NCBI RefSeq assembly: GCF_900106035.1 | Contig: NZ_FNUC01000004.1 | Span: 930,001 to 994,000, forward strand | Source of the DNA: Jiangella alba | Lineage (GTDB): Bacteria > Actinomycetota > Actinomycetes > Jiangellales > Jiangellaceae | Direction of reading: 5' to 3' | Length of the DNA stretch: 64,000 nucleotides | Part shown: positions 58,801 through 64,000 of the stretch, one piece after another | Layout of the letters: the number at the start of each line of letters is the position of its first letter | Position numbering within the stretch: the first letter of the stretch is position 1 | Translations under genes and position numbers: made by a program | The notes under the pieces: generated by a model | What the model was told of the DNA's origin: nothing | The model's input: the letters and a program-made list of their open reading frames with translations, nothing else | The model's database searches: none

Positions 58801-58895
58801 CCGAGGAGTTCGTCGCGAAGGGCCTGCTGACCGACGAGCAGAAGGACACGGTGGTCTCGGCCGCGGCGAACGCCCGGACCGAACTGGCAGTCTGA
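55815..58895 (+). CDS. Secreted GH127 beta-L-arabinofuranosidase with inserted LamG domain
   Basis: 1026 residues. The Tat signal peptide has twin Arg10-Arg11 in 'SRRTFVRASAIGAAM' and a hydrophobic stretch ending AAAAAQ. The GH127 alpha/alpha-barrel begins near residue 60, is interrupted at about 183-400 by a concanavalin-like LamG/LamGL domain ('VATWVNLGAAQSWSRIFDFG', 'DEFHIFDRALSAAEVQSLQ'), and resumes at 'YPGYLGAIPEDAVIRLAPP'. Glu648-Thr-Cys650 and Cys718-Cys719 match the zinc/cysteine nucleophile site known in GH127 (HypBA1). The ATG at 55815 has GGAG upstream. It would release arabinose from beta-linked arabino-oligosaccharides outside the cell for AraA/B/D. Confidence 0.9.
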   Translation: MTIEKPGLSRRTFVRASAIGAAMVAAPTALPAAAAAAQSTGAAAATGAAPYVGAGSNAPVRPFWPNDVDLGPGLLQEKRDRMKAFLQTFDERRFLVLFNNQAGRPNPSGVSTPGGWEDGGLLSGHWAGHYLSALAQAYADQGEQVFKTKLDWMVTELAACQAAITARMEVPDEEPEEPEEPVIGRVPGRFGNGLRLGGGSAAQHVRLPQEAVSQLTNFTVATWVNLGAAQSWSRIFDFGTGTSVNMFLTARASGNLPRFAITTSGSGGEQQINGTAQIPTGQWVHLAVTLNGTVGTLYVNGAVAGTNSNLTLNPTNLGVPGNVWIGRSQYGDPMLNATIDEFHIFDRALSAAEVQSLQTSAAGTTGGGNIAWYRCDETEGATLQDSSPNGRAAGIVPVPSDNQPLWKPVYPGYLGAIPEDAVIRLAPPRFAVYGSNLSTNVWAPWYTQHKIMRGLLDAYYLAGNQTALDVVTKMANWAHLALTVGDKTHPQYTGPITRSDLNYMWDTYIAGELGGANEIFPEIYALTGDEQHLETAKLFDNRESLFDAAVEDRDILVVTNPSQIGRRRPARLHVNMHVPNFTGYLRIFEQTGDQDYFDAAKHFFTWIVPHRMFSHGGTGGNYPGSNNNIEMFQNRDNVANAIAQGGAETCSIYNVSKLARNLFFHTQDPAYMDYYERAVFNQIAGSRADTTTTSNPQVTYFQPLTPGANRSYGNSGTCCGGTGVENHTKYQDTVYFKSADGSALWVNLFVPSTVTWAEKNLVVSQETAFPRQDSTRITVQSGGGLFDLKLRIPAWATTGYTIRVNGRPAPMQPADPGTYATIRRTWRPGDVVDVTLPFSIRIERAIDRPDTQSIMWGPLLMPILGNPGGGTYRELTLYSQLKLDGDYSRAAITSAGTSPAGDQLFTTHGFALRPWYVGDTQAHSAYFRRVEPSIVFGGVDTGVPNVKRNDGLPHYDVPVTGIPQPGTDGLTFLDVVWDHAPFKNHGAFVSTVARTAEEFVAKGLLTDEQKDTVVSAAANARTELAV

Positions 58896-58965
58896 CGCTC
58901 ACCCCGCCCGCCGGCCGGTCCACGTGACCGGCCGGCGGGTACCACCGCACCGGAGGACGGCGCCC

Positions 58966-60168
58966 GTGATCGACGACTTCAGGCCGATGGAGCTGTGGGA
59001 GCCCGAGACCCGGCGCGACCCGCACGCTTTCTACGCCCGCGTGCGCGCCGCCGGCACGCCGATCCCGCAGTACGACCCGGCCGGCAACCGGTTCTGGATC
59101 GTCGCGCGGCACGCCGACGTGCTGGCCGGCTTGCAGCACCCGGACATCGGCCACGAGGTGCACCGGCACCAGGAGCCGGACCTGTCGCCGTCGCCGTACC
59201 CGCCCAGCGAGACCGAGCGGATCTCGTCCCGCCAGCTCATCGCCCTGGACCCGCCCGACCACACCCGGCTGCGGCGGCTGGTCAGCACCGCGTTCACCGC
59301 CCGCACGGTGGCCCGCCTGGAGGACTGGATCGCCGGCGTCGCGGCCGAGCTCGTCGCGCACGTGCGCACGCTGGGCCGGTTCGATGCCGTCACCGACCTC
59401 GCCGACCCGCTGCCCGTCAACGTCATCGCCCAGCTGGTCGGCGTGCCGGACGAGGACCGCGCCCGGTTCCGCGACTGGTCGGCGACCATCGTCTCCGGGT
59501 CCGACCACGACGGCTCGGCCACGCTGGCGTTCGCCGCGTACGTCGACGAGCTGGCCGCCCGGCGCCGGGCCGAGCCGCGCGACGACCTGATCTCGGCGCT
59601 CGTCGCACTGGAGGCCGAGGGCGACGCCCTGGACCGCGACGAGCTGGTCGCGATGGTGCAGCTGCTGCTGATCGCCGGCCAGGAGACCACGGTCGACGTC
59701 ATCGCGAACGCGCTGCGACTGCTGCTCACGCATCCCGAACAGTGGGACGACCTGCGCGCCGACCCGGCGCTGGCGAGCGCCGTCGTCGAGGAGACGCTGC
59801 GCTTTCGCGGGCCGGTCGAGATCGTGCCGCCGCGGTTCACGTTCCGCGAGCTGGACCTCGCCGGCGGGACGCTCCCGGCGTTCGAGCGGGTCGGCCTGTC
59901 GCTGTGGGGCGCCAACCGCGACCCCGAGGTCTTCTCCCACCCCGACGTGTTCGACGTGCACCGCGCCGACGTGGCCGGGCACATCGCGTTCGGATACGGG
60001 AGCCACTTCTGCCTGGGCGCCTCGTTGGGCCGCCTGGAGGCCCGGCTCATGCTCGAGGCGGTCGCCCGCGAACTGCCGGGCCTGCGGCTGGCCGAGGGCG
60101 CCCCCGACGACGTCCGCCTGCACCACGGCGGCGTGTTGCCTCTCCAGGTCGGAGCGCCGGCCGGCTGA
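58966..60168 (+). CDS. Cytochrome P450
   Basis: 400 residues: I-helix 'LLIAGQETTVD' (Ala-Gly-x-Glu-Thr at 237-241), ExxR at Glu276-Arg279, and the heme ligand Cys349 in 'FGYGSHFCLGASLGR'. This is a soluble class I bacterial P450 needing separate ferredoxin partners, not seen here. The GTG at 58966 follows a GGAGG box. It lies 70 nt after the GH127 gene and before the GH43 gene, so it sits inside the arabinan locus. The substrate cannot be inferred. It may be a passenger gene rather than a sugar enzyme. Confidence 0.9.
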   Translation: MIDDFRPMELWEPETRRDPHAFYARVRAAGTPIPQYDPAGNRFWIVARHADVLAGLQHPDIGHEVHRHQEPDLSPSPYPPSETERISSRQLIALDPPDHTRLRRLVSTAFTARTVARLEDWIAGVAAELVAHVRTLGRFDAVTDLADPLPVNVIAQLVGVPDEDRARFRDWSATIVSGSDHDGSATLAFAAYVDELAARRRAEPRDDLISALVALEAEGDALDRDELVAMVQLLLIAGQETTVDVIANALRLLLTHPEQWDDLRADPALASAVVEETLRFRGPVEIVPPRFTFRELDLAGGTLPAFERVGLSLWGANRDPEVFSHPDVFDVHRADVAGHIAFGYGSHFCLGASLGRLEARLMLEAVARELPGLRLAEGAPDDVRLHHGGVLPLQVGAPAG

Positions 60169-60196
60169 CGCGCCGCTCTGGCGTGGGTGACACCCG

Positions 60197-60248
60197 CTTT
60201 GCAATGAGCACCGATACGCACCGGTGCGCATGGGTGCTCATTGCAAAG
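60197..60248. repeat. Palindromic repeat element, copy 2
   Basis: CTTTGCAATGAGCACC (60197-60212) pairs exactly with 60233-60248, and the 20-bp centre again contains CGCACCGGTGCG. It is nearly identical to the element at 47771-47824. It lies between the convergent P450 and GH43 genes, a position suited to transcription termination. Confidence 0.8.
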
Positions 60249-60276
60249 GGGCCGGGGTCACCACCCGTGACCAGAG

Positions 60277-63200
60277 TCAGCCGCAGGTCGCGGCCTGGTA
60301 CCCGGCGCCGGCCCGCGAGGTCACCTCCTCACCGTCGACGGTGCCGGTGGCCTGGACGGTCACCTCGCCGGCTGCGAGCTCGGCCGCGCGCGTCGCGAAC
60401 GACTGGTAGGCGGCGCGGCCGGGCGCGACGTCGTCGACCGTGCGGGTGCCGTAGGGCGTCTCGATCCGGACGTCGACCGGTGCGTCGTGGTCGTTGGTCA
60501 CGCGCACCGAGACGAACGCGTTGCGGCCGATGCAGCGGGTCTCGGCCTCGACGGTGACCGGGACCTCCGGCGGCACGCCCGGATCGTCCGCGAACACCCG
60601 CCACTCCGTCGCCGCGACCGCGGAGAACGTCGTGCCGTTGCCGTTCGCGGCCAGCGTCGCGCGCAGCCGGTCGGTGGTGACCGGCGCGAACGTGACGGTG
60701 TTGAACGCCGTCGTGCTGGTGCCGTAGCCGGACGGGTCGGCGACGTCGGCCCAGGCGGCGCCGTCCCAGTACTGCAACACCCACGAGTCCGGCGCGGCCA
60801 CGCCGTCGCCGGTGCCGGGCGGCTGGTCCCGCCAGAACTTGATCTCGGCGCCGGTGAGCCGGATCGGCCGCGACCAGGTGTACTGGATCCACTGGCTGGC
60901 CGGCCGGGTGCCCGACCACGTGCCCCAGATCTGCGCCTGGCTCGGGTTCGCCGGGTCGAGGCCGTCGTTGAGCGCGGTGACGGCGTTCCACCCGGCCGTG
61001 TACGACGCGGTCGCGCTGCCGAGCGGAGCGACGTTGCCGGTCAGCGGGCCGGAGATGTCCGCCGCGATGACCGCCGACTTCGCCGTCTCGACGTTGCCCG
61101 CGGCGTCGGTGGCCCGGAAGAACACCTGGTGCCGCTCGGCGTCCGGCGCCGCGACGGGGCCGGTGTAGGGCTGCCACGCCCCGCCCGCGCCGAGGGCGTA
61201 CTCGATCCCGGCGACCCCGGACGTCGCGTCGGCCGCCGTGACCGTCGCCGTCCGGGCCGTCTCGTCGACGACCCCGGTGCTGACCGGCGCGGCGCGGTCG
61301 ACGCGGACCGCGAGGCTCGCGTCGTCCGACGTGTTGCCGGCCCGGTCGGTGGCCCGCGCGACGACGGTGTGCTCGCCGTCGCCGGTGACCGTGACGTCGG
61401 TGTACCGCACGGGGCCCGCGGTCACGGGCGCGCCGTCGTCGACCACCGACTCGATGGTCACGCGGCCGCCGCGGTCGTCGGCGCCCTCGATCCGCACCCG
61501 CACGTCGGACCGGAACCACCCGGCACTGCCCGCGCTGCCGCTCGGCGTCAGCGTGACCACCGGCGGCGTCTCGTCGCCCGCGGTGTCGCCCGGGTCGATG
61601 ACGGTGACCTCCGCCGTCACCCGTCCGCCGGCGTAGCCGAGCACCGAGCCCTCGACGGTGAACGTGCCGGGCGCGGCGACGTCGGCCGGTTCCAGCGCGT
61701 CCCAGAACGCCGGGATCCGCAGCGTCTCGCCGGACGACGGGAACGTCACCGGCACCGTGCCGGGCAGTTCGGTCTCGTCCACCTCGACCACCAGCGACGG
61801 CGGCGCGACGGACGCGGGCTGCTCGGCCAGCACCTTCCACTCCTCCACCGCGACGGCCGAGTACGTGCTGCCGTTGGTGGAGGCGTCGAACACCGCACGC
61901 ACCTGCGTCGTCGTGACCGGGTCGAACGTGGTGTCCTGGAAGCCGTTCGTCGCGGTGCCGTAGCCGCTGGGGTTCGGCACGTCGCGCCAGGCGCCGTCCC
62001 AGTACTGGATCTTCCACGACGCGGGCGCCGCGACGCCGACACCGCTGCCCTGCGGCTGGTCGTTCCAGAACTCGATCTGCGAGCCGGCCAGCCGCATCGG
62101 CCGGTCCCACGTGTACTGGACCCACTGCTGCGGCGGGTTGTTGCCGGTCCAGGTGCCCCACATGTCCGGCGGCAGCGGGTTCGGCCGGACGATCTCGTCG
62201 TTGAGCGCCTTCACCCAGTACTGCGTCGGGACCGGCGTGTTCGACACCGTGACGGTCGCCTCCTGCGCCACGTTGGCCCGCGGCGTGACGTCCTCGACCT
62301 CGGGCGGCGTCGTCACGACCGGCTTGATCCGCGGCGGCGACTGGGTGTCGTCCCACTCGACGCGGTCGATCGCCACCGAGCGGCGGAAGTGGTTGCCGCC
62401 CACCGCGTCGGCCGTGTGGTAGGCCAGCCACCATTCGCCGTCGAACTCGACGATGCCGGGGTGGCTGGTGGTCGACGACACCGGCGGCAGGATGGTGCCG
62501 CGATACGTCCACGGCCCGGCCGGCGACGTGGCGGTGCCGTAGGCGATGCACGCGTGGTAGTTCGCCGGCGTGCAGGCCGACGTCGGTCCGGCGTTGTTGC
62601 CCGCGTAGGCCAGGTAGTAGGTGCCGCCCCGCTCGAAGATCCAGGCCGCCTCGAAGAAGCCGGTCAGCCCGGTGACGGTGCGGACCGAGCCGATCGGCGT
62701 CTTCATGTCCTGCGCCAGCTCCAGCATGCGCAGGTTGCCGAAGCTGCCCCAGTAGACGTAGACGCGCCCGTCGTCGACGAGGATGGTCGGGTCGATGTTG
62801 TGGATGGTGTTCGCGACCGGCACCCGCTGCGAGATGATCGGCGCGCCGACGTGGTCGGTCCACGGGCCCGTCGGGGTGTCCGACACCGCCACGCCGATGC
62901 CGAACTTGTCGCCGGCCGGGCTGGCCGCCTCGTTCACCGGGACGTACCAGTAGTAGCGGCCGTCGACGCCGCGCACGACCTGACCGGCGTAGGCGCGGCC
63001 GGGCGTCGCCCAGCTGAACACCTGCTCCGGGCGCATGAGCGACGGGTGGTGGGTCCACTCGCCCGCGTCGACGTCGGACGTCACGAACGCGCCCCACTCG
63101 TTCATGATGAAGTCGTTGCGGGTCGGGCCGGCCTCGTCGTGGCCGGTGTAGACGTAGAGCTGGTCGGCGCCGGTGTCGTTGCCCGGCGCCCCCGCCGGGA

Positions 63201-63372
63201 CGACCAGCGGCGCGGGGTCGGCGGAGTAGTAGCTGCCGTCGCCGAGGATCGGGTTCTCGGTGTTCGTGAACGTGACGGGGTCCGCGGCGGCCGCCGGCGC
63301 CGCCGGGCCGAGCAGCCCGGCGGCGAGCGCGACGACGACGGCGAACGGCCCGCCGCGTCTGATCGTGGTCAT
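60277..63372 (-). CDS. Secreted GH43 glycosidase with two F5/8-type and Ig-like domains
   Basis: 1031 residues. The signal peptide ends near 'PAAPAAAA-DPV'. A GH43 five-bladed propeller (about 38-340) carries Asp52 ('YYSADPAPLVV'), Asp194 ('HNIDPTILVDDG') and Glu241 ('FFEAAWIFERGG'), the expected base, pKa modulator and acid. Next comes a discoidin-like carbohydrate-binding repeat, then an Ig-like region (Big_4-type and an OmpL47-like repeat), then a second discoidin repeat sharing 'WGTWTG/WGTWSG' and 'WVQYTW/WIQYTW'. A C-terminal module with conserved Cys follows (about 935-1031). Likely an arabinofuranosidase/arabinanase; exact linkage unknown. Convergent with the P450 gene. Confidence 0.9.
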   Translation of the reverse strand: MTTIRRGGPFAVVVALAAGLLGPAAPAAAADPVTFTNTENPILGDGSYYSADPAPLVVPAGAPGNDTGADQLYVYTGHDEAGPTRNDFIMNEWGAFVTSDVDAGEWTHHPSLMRPEQVFSWATPGRAYAGQVVRGVDGRYYWYVPVNEAASPAGDKFGIGVAVSDTPTGPWTDHVGAPIISQRVPVANTIHNIDPTILVDDGRVYVYWGSFGNLRMLELAQDMKTPIGSVRTVTGLTGFFEAAWIFERGGTYYLAYAGNNAGPTSACTPANYHACIAYGTATSPAGPWTYRGTILPPVSSTTSHPGIVEFDGEWWLAYHTADAVGGNHFRRSVAIDRVEWDDTQSPPRIKPVVTTPPEVEDVTPRANVAQEATVTVSNTPVPTQYWVKALNDEIVRPNPLPPDMWGTWTGNNPPQQWVQYTWDRPMRLAGSQIEFWNDQPQGSGVGVAAPASWKIQYWDGAWRDVPNPSGYGTATNGFQDTTFDPVTTTQVRAVFDASTNGSTYSAVAVEEWKVLAEQPASVAPPSLVVEVDETELPGTVPVTFPSSGETLRIPAFWDALEPADVAAPGTFTVEGSVLGYAGGRVTAEVTVIDPGDTAGDETPPVVTLTPSGSAGSAGWFRSDVRVRIEGADDRGGRVTIESVVDDGAPVTAGPVRYTDVTVTGDGEHTVVARATDRAGNTSDDASLAVRVDRAAPVSTGVVDETARTATVTAADATSGVAGIEYALGAGGAWQPYTGPVAAPDAERHQVFFRATDAAGNVETAKSAVIAADISGPLTGNVAPLGSATASYTAGWNAVTALNDGLDPANPSQAQIWGTWSGTRPASQWIQYTWSRPIRLTGAEIKFWRDQPPGTGDGVAAPDSWVLQYWDGAAWADVADPSGYGTSTTAFNTVTFAPVTTDRLRATLAANGNGTTFSAVAATEWRVFADDPGVPPEVPVTVEAETRCIGRNAFVSVRVTNDHDAPVDVRIETPYGTRTVDDVAPGRAAYQSFATRAAELAAGEVTVQATGTVDGEEVTSRAGAGYQAATCG

Positions 63373-63391
63373 GGGAGCCTCCTCTCTGGGG

Positions 63392-64000
63392 CTACGACCC
63401 GCAGGTGATGGCGGGGTAGTCGTCCACGAGCACGGACCTCCGCGAGCCGTCGGCGGTGGCGGCGGTGACCGTCACCTCGCCGGCCGGCAGGTCGGCCACC
63501 CGGGTGGCAAACATCTGGTACGCGGCGGCGCCCGGCTGGATGCCGTCCAGCGGCCGGTCGCCGTACGGTGTGGCCAGCGTGATGTCGAGCGGGACGGTGT
63601 CCTCGTTCGTCGCCCGCACGGCGATGAACGCCCGCCGCCCGAGGCAGCGCACCTCGGTCGTCACCGACACGTCCACCGGCGCGATGCCGTCGCCCACCGT
63701 CAGCGTGAGCGTCGTGGACGTGGTGCCCGCGTCGCTCACGTAGTCGGGCAGGATCAGGTCGCCCTCGATGACGTACACGCCGGGGGTTTCCACCACGGAC
63801 TCGTCGAAGTCCCAGTCGACGCCGATCGCCTGGTTGTCGCGCGAGCCGTCGTTGTACGACACCTCGACACGGGCCGGCAGCACCGGCTGCTCACCCACGG
63901 CGACGGACTGCTCGAACTGCTGGGCGCCCTGGATCGAGATGCCGCCCGGCGAGTTCTCCGGCCGCACGTAGATGCGTGCCTCGGCGATCAGGCCGTACGT
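63392..64000 (-). CDS. C-terminus of a secreted glycosidase-like protein (5' end outside window)
   Basis: About 202 residues are visible; the frame stays open to the window edge, so the N-terminal enzyme domain is missing. An Ig-like Big_4-type domain ('RVEVSYNDGSRDNQAIGVDWDFDESVVETPGVYVIEGDLI') is followed by a C-terminal module closely matching the end of the neighbouring GH43 protein: 'EVRCLGRRAFIAVRATN', 'TPYGDRPLDGIQPGAAAYQMFATRVADLPAGEVTV' and a final 'AITCGS'. It is upstream of the GH43 gene on the same strand, 19 bp apart, so the two form an operon. The catalytic family cannot be told. Confidence 0.78.
   Translation of the reverse strand, partial: TYGLIAEARIYVRPENSPGGISIQGAQQFEQSVAVGEQPVLPARVEVSYNDGSRDNQAIGVDWDFDESVVETPGVYVIEGDLILPDYVSDAGTTSTTLTLTVGDGIAPVDVSVTTEVRCLGRRAFIAVRATNEDTVPLDITLATPYGDRPLDGIQPGAAAYQMFATRVADLPAGEVTVTAATADGSRRSVLVDDYPAITCGS

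Noticed and set aside
1..64000. tRNA, rRNA or riboswitch genes
   Set aside because: I looked for cloverleaf-type arms ending in CCA-type acceptor sequence, rRNA segments and known riboswitch cores by eye and found none I could support; a covariance-model scan would be decisive.

Overview
The window is very GC-rich with a dense GTG/ATG-started gene set, four-base start/stop overlaps, AfsR-type SARP regulators, a Tad (Flp) pilus locus, Nei2, an Ada-AlkA fusion and a XRE-MurA fusion. This points to a high-GC Actinomycetota. The mix resembles soil actinomycetes such as Jiangella or Streptomyces relatives, but the genus is only an inference. No rRNA, tRNA or CRISPR array was seen.

Layout. 1-2.9 kb: right end of a prophage (tail-type genes, a small ribbon-helix-helix-like regulator, a XRE regulator, two tiny membrane proteins around a strong terminator). 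It abuts a 5'-truncated tadZ/cpaE-like gene. 2.9-8.3 kb: Tad pilus operon (tadZ remnant, tadA/cpaF, tadB, tadC, three TadE/F/G-like pseudopilins), almost every junction a 4-nt overlap. 8.2-19 kb: mixed housekeeping and regulatory genes (YjbR, epimerase/TetR pair, a membrane-anchored hypothetical, DUF2786 protein, alpha/beta hydrolase, TetR, tandem GNAT, CAP protein, NUDIX, DUF1707 protein), with non-coding repeat tracts at 11.5-11.9 and 19.0-19.2 kb. 19.6-27.9 kb: a secreted S1 protease with Ig-like repeats and an LPDTG anchor, preceded by two overlapping SARP-NB-ARC-TPR regulators. 28-32.1 kb: TetR and divergent pyruvate-dehydrogenase-type E1alpha/E1beta/E2 genes. 32.1-37.3 kb: XRE and MarR-GNAT regulators, a folD-like/fchA-like pair, a serine hydrolase. 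37.6-46.5 kb: XRE-MurA, then a DNA-repair-rich stretch (ada-alkA, ogt, nei2, mutM) with aat, TetR, EcsC and membrane genes. 46.5-47.8 kb: azoreductase and TetR.

47.8-64 kb is an L-arabinose/arabinan utilisation locus: LacI-family regulator, araB, araD, araA, then a GH127 beta-L-arabinofuranosidase, a cytochrome P450, a GH43 multidomain glycosidase and the C-terminus of another secreted protein. Extracellular enzymes would release arabinose, and AraA/AraB/AraD convert it to xylulose 5-phosphate. The locus is split between araA and the GH127 gene by an IS110-family element that was itself broken by an IS3-family element. The IS110 transposase frame closes exactly when the IS3 copy and its 3-bp duplication are removed. 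The region upstream of that transposase folds into long nested stems where a bridge RNA would be expected. A palindromic repeat of about 52 bp occurs once on each side of the arabinose genes (47.8 and 60.2 kb).
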